Of a DNA stretch of 35,166 bases, positions 23,001-30,246 are shown piece by piece. The DNA comes from a virus. Both the position numbers and the translations under genes were made by a program. Within the stretch, counting starts at the first letter, position 1. Every line of letters starts with the position of its first letter. The stretch is from IMG/VR virus record IMGVR_UViG_3300031707_000085, positions 1-35,166 of that record; one strand, written 5' to 3'. The notes beneath the pieces were generated by a model. The model did no database searches. It saw only the letters and a list, made by a program, of their open reading frames with translations, and was not told the DNA's origin.

Positions 23001-25410
23001 GTTCTATCAGTTTCATACCGCACTCATTGGGCGACAACGAGTGCCACTGTTGCGGATCTAATTTTGCTTCTACCCCAGCAACCGCTACGTCCAAGTTAGC
23101 CAAAAGTTGTGGATACGTTGTCGCGATACCGTCCCACAACATTCCGGGGATCAGCGCACCCTGTCCCACTATCCCGAGAGAGAACCAATTACGCGGATCA
23201 AGTTTACCAGTCAGTTCGCCAACAAGGCCGCCGATCTGATCAAGGAACCAGCCCTTCATGGACTCAAGGCCCTGCCAGATAAGACCAGGAATCGACGCGC
23301 CCAGCGCGATAAGTTGAGTACCGATAGCCTGCAAGCCGGTCATAAACCAGCCCGCAATGTTGGTCGCGGCTCCCGTGATCGTGCCGGCGATCCCCTGCAC
23401 AGCGCCCCAGAACTGATCCCTAAACGTCGCAATCAGTAGACCAGGGATCCCTGTGAAGACACCGATCAAAATCGTCTGCCAGTTGTTCTTAAAGAAGTTC
23501 GGAATGTCCACCGTAAAAAAGGTGGTTACAGAGTTCCAGGCCGACAAGACCGCGCCTGTAAATGCACCGAAGATCGCCGCCGGGATCCCTATGAAGATCC
23601 CAGTCAACAACGGGATGAATGTACCCTTAAAGAACCCGGGAATCGTATCAGTAAAGACGCTCGTCACGGTTCCAAATGCGCCCATGATCTGATCACGGAA
23701 GGCCATGAAGAGTAGACCCGGGATGCCCGTGAAGATGGTCACGAGAATAGGCACCCAGTTGTCCTTAAAGAAGTTCGGAATCGTGTCAGTAAAGAACGGG
23801 ACGACGTTGTTATTCCAGACGCCCATGAGCGCCGAACCGAGACCACCAAAGATCCCAACCGCGCTGTCGAGCATTCCCTGGAATAGTTCTACCAACTTGG
23901 TACGAAGTCCGAAACTGTCTCCAGCAAGCATACCAGCGAAGATGCCCAGCGGACCGAGAAGAATCCCGGCCAGCATGGGCCAGTTATCCTTGATCCACTC
24001 GAAGGCGACCTTCACGCCGCCCATGATCCACTGACCAAGCTTCTGAAAGGCTGCTCCGACTGACTGAAGGAGAGGTAGAATCTGATCCCAATATCGGATG
24101 ACTAGGTAGACAGCAGCCCCCAACGCCACAATCGCTACAACAACGAGAAGGATAGGGTTCGCAGACATGGCCACGTTTAGCAACCACTGAGCCGCTGCCC
24201 ACATCTTAGTGCCGATGGCTATCGGGTTCAACATCGGGCCTATCTTACCGAACGCCCCTACCATGCCGCCCATCATGGCACCCATCTTCGGTCCCATGAT
24301 GCCGACCACCTGAAGCGCCGGTGCGAAGTCCTTGGTCAGGTCCATGGCCGTGCCCTTGACCTGGTTACCCAACAACTTCAACCTATTCGTAAGCGTACTC
24401 TCGATAGCGTGCGCTGCCTTCTCAGATGCGCCGGCAGCCTCCTCTTCAGAGATCATAAACTCATCAAGGCTGCCGCCAGATTCACGCAACGCCTGCGCCA
24501 ACTTGATACCGGCCTTGGCCCCGAACATGTCAATGGCGACCTGAGTTCGCCTGGTAGGATCCTCAATCTCGCCGATAGACTTAGCGATAATGTTGAACTT
24601 CTCTTCGGGCGAGGAGGCCGTAAAGGCAGCAAACTGCTCGCTCGTCATCCCGATCTCCTGACCGATCAGCGCAAGCTTCTTGTTGCTCATGTCCGTGTTA
24701 TCCGTCAGGAGCATGACCGCCTTAGAAAACGCACCGGCCGTAGTCGCGGCGTCGATACCAGATGCCTCAAACAAGTTGAGGTACCCGATAGAAGTGTCCA
24801 TATCCACACCTAGAACCTGAAACATCGGGCCAAGTTTGCTGAGGGCTGCCGAGCTCTCACCAACGTTTGTACCGAATCGCTGGTGTGAAATGACCAACTT
24901 ATCCATGATAGCGCCCGCATCTGCGGCCGTCAGACCCCACACATCAAGGACCTGGTCAAAGTCCTTGACGCTCTGCACCGCATCGAGTCCCGTGGCCGTG
25001 GAGAACTTAAGGTACTGTTCTGTTAGACTCTTAACCTCTTCCTTGTTACCGGCAGCCACGTCCTGCATGGCAATGAGGTTCTCAGCAACCCCAGCGATGG
25101 CCGTCTGGCTCTGAAGGTTGCTCTTGGAGAGATCAATAACTTCGCCCTTGATACCCTTCAGGTCGCTGCCGGTTACGCCGGTCTGCGCAGACAACTGGGC
25201 CATGGCCCCATCAAGCTGGTTAAACGACTGACCTAGTTCACCGATGGCAAAACCCATACCGGCACCGATCGCACCCTTGAGCGCCGGTCCCAGCATGTTA
25301 CCAATCGAACTCGACTTAGCCTTCGCCGACTGTTCGGCCTTGCTAAGACCCGCGTCAAACTCGCCGGTCTCAGTCGTAAGCTTAAACTCAGCATGGCCCA
25401 GGGTTGGCAT
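20086..25410 (-). CDS. Tape measure protein
   Basis: The 1774-residue protein is the longest gene. Residues 1-330 hold the phage tail tape-measure domain (TGEFDAGLSKAEQSAKAKSS, MAQLSAQTGVTGSDLKGIKGEVIDL, FGTNVGESSAALSKLGPMFQVLG). Hydrophobic stretches follow at about 380-450 and 490-690 (NPILLVVVAIVALGAAVYLVI), with four FFTDTIPNFF-type units. About 783-926 is a 48-residue tandem repeat. The rest is helical, with a terminal Pro/Gly segment. It sets tail length and passes into the host membrane with DNA. At about 0.15 nm per residue a tail near 260 nm is expected. The ATG at 25410 overlaps the chaperone stop as TAATG. Confidence 0.95.
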   Translation of the reverse strand: MPTLGHAEFKLTTETGEFDAGLSKAEQSAKAKSSSIGNMLGPALKGAIGAGMGFAIGELGQSFNQLDGAMAQLSAQTGVTGSDLKGIKGEVIDLSKSNLQSQTAIAGVAENLIAMQDVAAGNKEEVKSLTEQYLKFSTATGLDAVQSVKDFDQVLDVWGLTAADAGAIMDKLVISHQRFGTNVGESSAALSKLGPMFQVLGVDMDTSIGYLNLFEASGIDAATTAGAFSKAVMLLTDNTDMSNKKLALIGQEIGMTSEQFAAFTASSPEEKFNIIAKSIGEIEDPTRRTQVAIDMFGAKAGIKLAQALRESGGSLDEFMISEEEAAGASEKAAHAIESTLTNRLKLLGNQVKGTAMDLTKDFAPALQVVGIMGPKMGAMMGGMVGAFGKIGPMLNPIAIGTKMWAAAQWLLNVAMSANPILLVVVAIVALGAAVYLVIRYWDQILPLLQSVGAAFQKLGQWIMGGVKVAFEWIKDNWPMLAGILLGPLGIFAGMLAGDSFGLRTKLVELFQGMLDSAVGIFGGLGSALMGVWNNNVVPFFTDTIPNFFKDNWVPILVTIFTGIPGLLFMAFRDQIMGAFGTVTSVFTDTIPGFFKGTFIPLLTGIFIGIPAAIFGAFTGAVLSAWNSVTTFFTVDIPNFFKNNWQTILIGVFTGIPGLLIATFRDQFWGAVQGIAGTITGAATNIAGWFMTGLQAIGTQLIALGASIPGLIWQGLESMKGWFLDQIGGLVGELTGKLDPRNWFSLGIVGQGALIPGMLWDGIATTYPQLLANLDVAVAGVEAKLDPQQWHSLSPNECGMKLIELIWGGAQAAFPALNSWLTGSFVPGVLGKLDPRGWFCKTPNECGFDLIQMIWEGAQSAFPALNSWLTGSFVPGLLGKLDPRGWFCKTPTQCGFDMLQMLWEGAQAAFPALNSWLTGSFIPQILGVLDPRSWFGSPGLIMRGESIPDLIWQGILNQKDLVIARVTEWAKSFPDLIGKGLRDGAGALGNAAGDMIGGIVKGIPNPAKIDLPWSVPYEYGGEIAGEIAGGMCAGAPKIYQSADVMMMGAYKGIRNSADFIVNAAQNVGACVAPAVEAGLLMTMGPLMSTVQSDGSDLMTSLSDGVTQATPVAEAAATASGTSVVGAVGAGIAAGMPAVTEAFKWETTVVEDLTWKLGVLQQSHDAIATSITGIKTAIDTAKGSLDYFASAPLVGTQKFSDATFALGQSMDTLQLKINKLELQKLGLDPESKKAKDLDDQIKALGDEMSELRLRASNVQLEESLALDKPQRQIDAMLSTTKELTFQEIVDGITAAQGKLTYLNPLLEEANKLYESQTIDLDALQTSLADHNKLLGDLASALGTLPDDLKGVATALTQDLGTALADVFATKGADSAVTKAQTLFGELAAVLTTGGEQDLIPALQTELNNALALWTGPTGLGGLAPAALAAGTDTATALASGIQIGTPGVLTATQSCLEAFVAGMGGPEALAKMGAVGDAWVQEMSACLGVVRNVAGQSGTDAAVTYVEQLIASFGAQSEPATTALKTLLDQLKLIRDAELSGELSGDALATKLSDTITAAAPAIEAAGKATVTTTGGVMQTEGTAQGQNTADTLMQTLGQAMTGYSGQASQWGGAVVAYCASGMYQYAVGGEARSYVEGTGRALIDGVVAGLDAEQGALYDRIRQIIDSAIQAAQDAAGTASPSTKFARIGGMMGAGLTLGWEHSLSDFLEGMKQLDPLRVGAPDWLRGLKGGSALQPQVAGGGGGKTYNVTIHNPQPMAAEDSIRRRLITFSHLGI
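22633..23064 (-). repeat. Three 144-base (48-residue) tandem repeats in the tape measure gene
   Basis: The unit starts KLDPxxW and continues xxSPNECG or CKTPNECG, then IWEGAQxAFPALNSWLTGSF. The first Lys codon of each copy lies at 23064, 22920 and 22776, exactly 144 bases apart. Degenerate half-units flank both sides (LDPRNWFSL before, LDPRSWFGS after). Confidence 0.92.
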
Positions 25411-25745
25411 TAGTTACTCTTCCGGTCTGGTTCTCGCCAGGTAACGCCCATGGCCAACATTCTAGACCTGTACATGGCCTGGGACATCCTCGGACGCTTC
25501 GTCTGCGAACGCTTCGCTGCGTCACTCCGCAGTCTACGCTGTATGTTGCGCTGGTCTTCCTTTCGCATGTAGGGGTAAGACGCCGCGAGAAGGTGCATGG
25601 ACTGATACTCAGACAGCAACCCGGGCAGCGCCTCGGCGTAGAGCCAAAGCGCCCAATTAGGCATGCGCATGAGCTCTTGATAGCTCATGCCATACCAGAA
25701 CGTCAGGGTCGGGAAGACCTTAATGTCTTCGTGCGGTACCTTCAT
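25410..25745 (-). CDS. Tail assembly chaperone, downstream frame
   Basis: This 111-residue frame runs from ATG 25745 (MKVPHEDIKVFPTLTFWYG) to the tape measure start. TFWYGMSYQELMRMPNWALWLYAEALPGLL is typical of the second tail chaperone frame in long-tailed phages; the end is basic (LRSDAAKRSQTKRPRMSQ). The frame stays open to 25832, overlapping the upstream chaperone by about 80 bases in the +1 frame, so it may also be made as a fusion by frameshifting. Chaperones of this pair bind the tape measure during tail assembly. The own ATG has only a weak TGGAG upstream, which slightly favours a frameshift. Confidence 0.75.
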   Translation of the reverse strand: MKVPHEDIKVFPTLTFWYGMSYQELMRMPNWALWLYAEALPGLLSEYQSMHLLAASYPYMRKEDQRNIQRRLRSDAAKRSQTKRPRMSQAMYRSRMLAMGVTWREPDRKSN

Positions 25746-25752
25746 GGGGAGT

Positions 25753-26118
25753 CTACTCCAGTCCGAAGTCCCTCCCGATCCGCCGCAGGATGGTGAGTTG
25801 AGCGCTGAGGCCCACCTTCTCAATGACGTCATGCGGGCAGTCTGTCATCATGCCCAGGACCTCTACACGCACGTCACGGAGTTTGCTCACCAGTTCCTCG
25901 CCACGCTTGTCTTCGTCGGGGGTAAGCGCGTCGAGCCGCTTGAGAAGACCCTCTTCACGCTTGAGCAGCCAGCGTACCCGGATCTCCTTCTCCTTGGTCA
26001 GATGGGCGAACGTGAACAAGGAGTACTCCTCCTCATCCACGATGAAGGTACATGCCGCTTCTACCTTGGTGGAAATGTCAAAAAGCGGTTCGGTAGATCT
26101 GGTCTCGTCTTCACTCAT
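25753..26118 (-). CDS. Tail assembly chaperone, upstream frame
   Basis: The 121-residue acidic, helical protein has FTFAHLTKEKEIRVRWLLKREEGLLKRLDALTPDE and a C-terminal ILRRIGRDFGLE. It sits between the major tail protein and the tape measure gene, the position of the gpG-type chaperone. AAGGAGG precedes the ATG at 26118, which overlaps the previous small gene as ATGA. Near its 3' end, ATC GGG AGG GAC could be a place for a +1 shift into the next frame. Confidence 0.8.
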   Translation of the reverse strand: MSEDETRSTEPLFDISTKVEAACTFIVDEEEYSLFTFAHLTKEKEIRVRWLLKREEGLLKRLDALTPDEDKRGEELVSKLRDVRVEVLGMMTDCPHDVIEKVGLSAQLTILRRIGRDFGLE

Positions 26119-26321
26119 GACTCTGAACCTCCTTCGTTCTCTGTCATTTGAATCTGAACCTCGATGCCATATCGCGCAAAGAACGTGCGCAGATCACCTA
26201 ACGCCTGCATGCAATCGCGCGCCTCACGTCGACAACGCCGCTCAGTTTGTTTCCACGAGCGTGCCGACCTAAGAAGCGCGTCACGCAGACGTCTCAGTTC
26301 GATTTCAGCGGGCTGTGCCAC
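26115..26321 (-). CDS. Small basic helical protein between tail tube and chaperone genes
   Basis: The 68-residue protein (start GTG at 26321, GAGGAGG upstream) is arginine-rich and helical at the start (EIELRRLRDALLRSARSWKQTERRCRREARDC) and acidic at the end. It overlaps the tail chaperone by 4 bases. No family is recognised. Position suggests a role in tail assembly, but this is context only. Confidence 0.65.
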   Translation of the reverse strand: MAQPAEIELRRLRDALLRSARSWKQTERRCRREARDCMQALGDLRTFFARYGIEVQIQMTENEGGSES

Positions 26322-26351
26322 AGGGGCTATGCCTCCTCTCTTTGATTTAGG

Positions 26352-26936
26352 TTACTCGGTCGCTGCCAGGTCCTGTGCCGTGACCTCGCAAACTGTGCCG
26401 TCGTCCAGGTCGTACAAGGCCTTCCACTCAGTGTCGAAGACGACCTTGTCATCCTTGACCAGGGCGATCTTGGGAGCGCCGGTCATCACTACCTGTGCAA
26501 ACAGGAACTGCATGTTGTAGTCCCCGTAGGGCGAAGGACCTCGGATAAGCAGACCGTGCTGCTTCATAGGACCAGCACCACGAGCGAGGTTGAAGTGGCG
26601 GTAGCCAGCCGTGCCCTTTCCAGGCGGAACGACCGTGACCTCCAGGCCATCCAGGATCAGGGCCAGATTCTCAAGCGTGGCTTCCGCCATTGAGAAGGTG
26701 ACCGTGATACCCTCGCCTGTCCGGATGATCTTGACAGCGGCGATCTTCTGGTCGGTACTCAGTTCGGTCGTGTCCTGGGAGATGTCCACACTGACTCCGC
26801 CCTCGGTGTCGCCTACGTCTACCCAATCCTCGGGGTCGGGAACCACATCGATGAGAGGCGCATCTACGCCAACCTCACCCAGATAGATGGTTGCTGGACC
26901 CGTAAGGATCTCAAAAGGCTCTTCATTGTAAGCCAT
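26352..26936 (-). CDS. Major tail protein (tail tube)
   Basis: The 194-residue protein has the features of siphophage tube proteins: ATIYLGEVGVDAPLIDVVPDPEDWVDVGDTEGGVSVDISQDTTELSTDQKIAAVKIIRTGEGITVTFSMAEATLENLALIL is split here into several blocks of that kind, notably the GxTEGGV, TTELSTDQ and EGITVTFSMAEATLEN segments, followed by KIALVKDDKVVFDTEWKALYD. It polymerises into the tail tube. A TGATATAAT extended -10 box lies 64 bases upstream, inside the preceding gene, as expected for a protein needed in many copies. Confidence 0.85.
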   Translation of the reverse strand: MAYNEEPFEILTGPATIYLGEVGVDAPLIDVVPDPEDWVDVGDTEGGVSVDISQDTTELSTDQKIAAVKIIRTGEGITVTFSMAEATLENLALILDGLEVTVVPPGKGTAGYRHFNLARGAGPMKQHGLLIRGPSPYGDYNMQFLFAQVVMTGAPKIALVKDDKVVFDTEWKALYDLDDGTVCEVTAQDLAATE

Positions 26937-26941
26937 GTTCT

Positions 26942-27256
26942 CTACTCCTCCTCTTGTTCAAAGACAACGGCACCTTCGGGTGGTACCTCTTGTATGGACA
27001 TTATATCACTTCCCGAGCCCAACGGAATGGGTTCCAAAACAGATGGTGGCTCGGGCTCAAGTTCAACTGGTACACGACGAGAGTTCCAGTGGTGACTAGA
27101 ACGAGTACGCCGACTGGTTGACTGTACAAGACAGCGCTCTGCGATCTCGTTGTCAACAACACGCTCGACGCCGCGCTCGAGCACGATCCCGTCTATGACC
27201 ACCCTATGGCACGGACCCAGATACGTTAGTGCCGTTCGGTACTTACGCTTTCCCAT
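26942..27256 (-). CDS. Unknown small protein with SH3-like beta start and acidic tail
   Basis: The 104-residue protein begins with a beta-rich piece (LTYLGPCHRVVIDGIVLERGVERVVDNEIAERCL) like short domains seen in many phage head or tail proteins of unknown role. The middle is basic (SRRTRSSHHWNSRR) and the last 40 residues are acidic and Pro-rich. It lies just upstream of the major tail protein, and its 3' end contains an extended -10 promoter. The GGAG ribosome site is distant, so expression may be low. Confidence 0.65.
   Translation of the reverse strand: MGKRKYRTALTYLGPCHRVVIDGIVLERGVERVVDNEIAERCLVQSTSRRTRSSHHWNSRRVPVELEPEPPSVLEPIPLGSGSDIMSIQEVPPEGAVVFEQEEE
27000..27008 (-). promoter_or_regulatory. 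Extended -10 promoter before the major tail protein
   Basis: Minus-strand GGAAGTGATATAATG gives TGA plus a perfect TATAAT (27005-27000). The flanking GGAAGTGATAyAATG is shared with the plus-strand promoter at 13130, and GTGATAyAATG also with the one at 35156. It lies within the end of a small gene, 64 bases before the major tail gene. No good -35 is present. Confidence 0.55.
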
Positions 27257-27271
27257 GAGTTATCACGCTCC

Positions 27272-27721
27272 TTACTGTCCTTTTCCGCGAGGTGCTGCAA
27301 CATCGCCGACAGGCATCGTATGCACCCACATCTCGACGAACACGAGCATTTCCCACGTGACCTCGCTGTCGCGGTGCAGCGTCGGTCCACCATTAACTTC
27401 CATGAAGATGATGAGGTAGATCTGACCGTCGCTAGGAAGACGCTGTTGAATGCGACGCTTACGATGACATGCCTCAATCACCGCGCATGAGAGCCGTTCA
27501 GATTGATCAATCGTTGGCGCCAGACAGCGAATCGAGATCCGCCGGCGAGTTGTGTTCGTGTACAACTCACGTCCAGCAATGCCAGCATCAGACAACTGGA
27601 GCACGCCGTTCTCCTGCTGAAAGTTGGTCGCCGGTCCAACTACCACGCCACCGCTAGCCACGTCAGCCAGACCACCCCAATCAAGGAGATAAGTCATCAG
27701 CAGTTCACTTACCGACAACAT
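27272..27721 (-). CDS. Tail terminator-like protein
   Basis: The 149-residue protein has the alternating strand pattern LSVSELLMTYLLDWGGLA, ELYTNTTRRRISIRCLAP, RLPSDGQIYLIIFMEVNGGPTLHRDS and EMLVFVEMWVHTM. In siphophages a protein of this size between the gp10-like protein and the tail tube usually caps the tail tube and joins it to the head. The call rests mostly on gene order. ATG at 27721 shares a base with the preceding stop (TGATG). Confidence 0.6.
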   Translation of the reverse strand: MLSVSELLMTYLLDWGGLADVASGGVVVGPATNFQQENGVLQLSDAGIAGRELYTNTTRRRISIRCLAPTIDQSERLSCAVIEACHRKRRIQQRLPSDGQIYLIIFMEVNGGPTLHRDSEVTWEMLVFVEMWVHTMPVGDVAAPRGKGQ

Positions 27722-28137
27722 CAGGCTAGACCTTCCTCGCGAAACGCCTGCTGAAAGACGCCCAATACCCGACCCATGGCGACCTCAATCGCCGGTGCCA
27801 TGTAAGGATGACGACCCTCCTCGACACAGGCATAAGGAATCCAGGAACCAACCAGGATCACGGCCTTATTCTTACCAACCCATGTGGGCAATTGTGCAAC
27901 CGCCGCACCCGCAGCAAGATCCGCCTCCTTGGCCTGCTCGTAGTCACCCGTGCCCATGTAGTTATCGGGCGCCGCGTGAATACTGCGTGACAACGTACCT
28001 GTCAACCGGTGCACGCGTTGCTTGGCCTCAGAAGACACGGTCTCACCCAACGCCACCATGCTACGTGCCACGGCCCGGTGGACTGCAACCACAAGTTCAT
28101 CGCCCTTCCAGACGAACTTCGTTAGTTCGGCACCCAT
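27721..28137 (-). CDS. HK97 gp10-like neck protein
   Basis: From ATG 28137 (TAATG overlap) the protein has 138 residues. AVHRAVARSMVALGETVSSEAKQRVHRLTGTLSRSI near the start and ILVGSWIPYACVEEGRHPYMAPAIEVAM near the end are the usual HK97 gp10 pattern (a TGxLxxSI segment, then a VG strand and a PAIE helix). These proteins sit at the head-tail neck. Thirty-three bases of the longer frame overlap the upstream gene and are not used. Confidence 0.8.
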   Translation of the reverse strand: MGAELTKFVWKGDELVVAVHRAVARSMVALGETVSSEAKQRVHRLTGTLSRSIHAAPDNYMGTGDYEQAKEADLAAGAAVAQLPTWVGKNKAVILVGSWIPYACVEEGRHPYMAPAIEVAMGRVLGVFQQAFREEGLA

Positions 28138-28505
28138 TAGGTCTCGGCCCTCGTGAGCATACACGGGCACTCAAGATGATGCGACTGGCCATCCATGCCA
28201 CCCACGGTCTTGACTAGCAGAACCTCGAGATCAACAGCAAGCACAGTCCCGGCCCGGTCAACGACCTCGGCTACGCGGTCACTCTCACAAATGTCCGTGC
28301 CCGGCGGAAAGTAGAGGGTGTAATCTGCGCGCACAACGCCGCGTGAACGATCGGTAAAGACCTCGCCGCCGCGCGGGTCACTCAGACGACAGGGCACATC
28401 GTGGGCCTTCTCTTCCCAGACCTCACGCGTCTGACCCAGGCGGTCCTCCCGTTTCGTACGCGCTTCAATTCGCGCACGATGTGCAAGCAGACTGACGTAA
28501 CTCAT
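28137..28505 (-). CDS. Head closure / head-tail stopper-like protein
   Basis: The 122-residue protein starts MSYVSLLAHRARIEARTKRED and has VPCRLSDPRGGEVFTDRSRGVVRADYTLYFPPGTDI, the pattern seen in SPP1 gp16-like head-closure proteins (short helix, then a beta barrel with a PxxTDI turn). Order after the connector and before gp10 fits. The outer start at 28574 overlaps the preceding gene and has no ribosome site. Confidence 0.68.
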   Translation of the reverse strand: MSYVSLLAHRARIEARTKREDRLGQTREVWEEKAHDVPCRLSDPRGGEVFTDRSRGVVRADYTLYFPPGTDICESDRVAEVVDRAGTVLAVDLEVLLVKTVGGMDGQSHHLECPCMLTRAET

Positions 28506-28510
28506 AGGAC

Positions 28511-28867
28511 CTACAGTTCGTATACCGTCACAGAGAAGTGGGCATGTTCTCCTGCCTCGTAGTCGAAGTAACACATCCCCTCGTCTGTTCCGCTCACCGC
28601 GTTAAAGACATCGCTCGGCCAAGGCCCTATCAGATGTCCGGTACTGGCCTTTGGAATTACCACCGCCTTGTCACCGACTGGTAGTCCCAACACGGTCTTT
28701 TGCGAGATGACCGTTATGGTATGCGGGTTGTCTTCGTCGGCGTTCTGAACAATGGCAAAACATCGACCGTTGTTAAGAAACTTGTGACCGTCTGCAACGC
28801 CCGTCGCAACGGCGTGAAACGCGCCCTCGCGCGTGATCTGCGTGACCGTAAGTTCTTCACGCGCCAT
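28511..28867 (-). CDS. Beta-rich paralogue 3 of a tandem triplet
   Basis: The 118-residue protein has the plan shared with the next two genes: VTQITREG, DGHKFLNNGRCFAIVQN, TITVISQ, VVIPKASTGHLIGPWPSDVFN and a final CYFDYEAGEHAHFSVTVYEL. It is the most diverged copy. All three look like small virion proteins (decoration or neck). No enzyme motif is visible. AAGGAGA stands before the ATG. Confidence 0.75.
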   Translation of the reverse strand: MAREELTVTQITREGAFHAVATGVADGHKFLNNGRCFAIVQNADEDNPHTITVISQKTVLGLPVGDKAVVIPKASTGHLIGPWPSDVFNAVSGTDEGMCYFDYEAGEHAHFSVTVYEL

Positions 28868-28882
28868 TTGAAGTCTCCTTCT

Positions 28883-29239
28883 TTACCCCAGTTCGATCAA
28901 GCGGATCTTCAAGTCTGCGTACCCCACCTCAGGGTAGTCAATGTAGACCATGTGAGCCGCCTGGTTAAAGACCTTCGGCGGAAGTGGACCAATGATCAGG
29001 GTCGTCAATGCAGGAACTGATACGGTGTGCTCAGCCACAGCAAGGATACCGAGTACCTTGCCCGGAGTCTGAAACGTGATCACGCGTGCGAGAGTGCCGT
29101 GAACGTTCTCGACTTCGATTCGCACACGCCCGTCGTTCCTGAACTTGTGCCCATCAGCCACCACGCCCGCTGTCTGCGCCGGCCGCGCCACGCCCGCTAC
29201 CTTGACGTGCGTGACCAGAACTTCTGCTCTTACTGCCAT
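28883..29239 (-). CDS. Beta-rich paralogue 2 of a tandem triplet
   Basis: The 118-residue protein shares VVADGHKFRNDGRV, ARVITFQTPG, HTVSVPALTTLIIGPLPP and MVYIDYP with its upstream neighbour. Conserved Gly, Asn and Pro positions suggest a single compact sandwich. Likely a virion surface or connector component; the role is unknown. The start has GGGAGGAA upstream. Confidence 0.75.
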   Translation of the reverse strand: MAVRAEVLVTHVKVAGVARPAQTAGVVADGHKFRNDGRVRIEVENVHGTLARVITFQTPGKVLGILAVAEHTVSVPALTTLIIGPLPPKVFNQAAHMVYIDYPEVGYADLKIRLIELG

Positions 29240-29256
29240 GTCAATGTTCCTCCCTC

Positions 29257-29610
29257 TTACGCCAACGCAGTTAGACGGATCAGCAGGTCCGCCTCATTCC
29301 CAGCCGGATAGTCAATGTAAACCTTGTGGTCCAGCCGGTTAAAGGTCATCGGTGCAAACGGACCAATGAGTACAACCGAAGCCTTCGGCACCGACACAGT
29401 GTGCTCAGGCACTGGTTCACCGTGCAAGTTGCCTGGGGTCTGGAACGTGATTATCCGAGCGGCATCGGCATCGATGTTCTCCACCTCAACCATCACACGC
29501 CCATCGTTCCTGAACATGTGTCCGTCGGCCACCACGCCCTCTGTCTGTTCCGGCTGCGCAACACCTGTTAGCTTAGTGCGCGTAACCGCGACGTCTACTC
29601 TGTCTGCCAT
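29257..29610 (-). CDS. Beta-rich paralogue 1 of a tandem triplet
   Basis: The 117-residue protein shares with paralogue 2 EGVVADGHMFRNDGRV, ARIITFQTPGN, HTVSVPKASVVLIGP and KVYIDYPAGNEADLLIRL. The two are clearly duplicates of one gene. It lies directly after the head-tail connector gene. AGGGGAGG precedes the ATG. No match to a known fold is claimed. Confidence 0.75.
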   Translation of the reverse strand: MADRVDVAVTRTKLTGVAQPEQTEGVVADGHMFRNDGRVMVEVENIDADAARIITFQTPGNLHGEPVPEHTVSVPKASVVLIGPFAPMTFNRLDHKVYIDYPAGNEADLLIRLTALA

Positions 29611-29628
29611 GTCAAATATTCCTCCCCT

Positions 29629-30246
29629 TTAGGTACTTCTGATCCGCGACTGACAGTATGACCCCAGCAGTTGACGTACCGCCTCGGGTACGCCAGACTC
29701 ACTAGCGTTAACGCTGTATGAGTAGTCACCTAGCCGCTCACTAGACAGACCACTTGTCGCCATTCCGCTTGTCTTGTACATGTGTGCAGCCCAACAAGCA
29801 CAGGCCTCACGCACTGACGCGGGTATCACTCCACTGGCCACATAGGCCACCACTACCCGAACGTAATAACCTGGCTGCCGTTCCACAGTACCACCACCGA
29901 GTCCAACATCGGACTCGTAGCGCGAGTAGATGAGCTGTACCCGACCGCGCTCGAGCATCTGGTAGCCGACGCCTTCAATCACTTCGGAACCGAGTTCCTC
30001 GAGATCAGACGTCAGGTAAGCCGTAATCACCACATCGGTGGGGTTCCTGTCGCGCATGTTGAGAATACTGCCTTGACGCACATTGGTAAACGTCTCGGTC
30101 AGTTCCTCGTCTTCATCAGCGAACGCCAGGCCTGTGTAGTCACGCACTCGCTCCTCAGCAACCTCCAGCCACGAGGCCAGGTCCTCTTCCTTGACAGTAG
30201 GATCCTTGAGCCAGCGCTTTACATCAGCGGTCGTTGCCAGAGGCAT
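29629..30246 (-). CDS. Head-tail connector (adaptor) protein
   Basis: The 205-residue protein starts with ATTADVKRWLKDPTVKEEDLASWLEVAEERVRDYTGLAF, the helical start of the gp6/gp15 adaptor family (xDVxxYL...Y-T-G). Beta strands follow (TDVVITAYLTSDLEELG, GYQMLERGRVQLIYSRY), then YYVRVVVAYVASGVIPASVREACACWAAHMYK and a C-terminal SYSVNASESGVPEAVRQLL, also usual for the family. It joins the portal to the neck proteins. ATG overlaps the previous stop as TAATG. Confidence 0.85.
   Translation of the reverse strand: MPLATTADVKRWLKDPTVKEEDLASWLEVAEERVRDYTGLAFADEDEELTETFTNVRQGSILNMRDRNPTDVVITAYLTSDLEELGSEVIEGVGYQMLERGRVQLIYSRYESDVGLGGGTVERQPGYYVRVVVAYVASGVIPASVREACACWAAHMYKTSGMATSGLSSERLGDYSYSVNASESGVPEAVRQLLGSYCQSRIRST

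Noticed and set aside
22633-23064. Possible mobile element or assembly duplication at the 144-base repeats
   Set aside because: They stay in frame, differ by substitutions, and lie within the tape measure gene, so they are normal repeat units.
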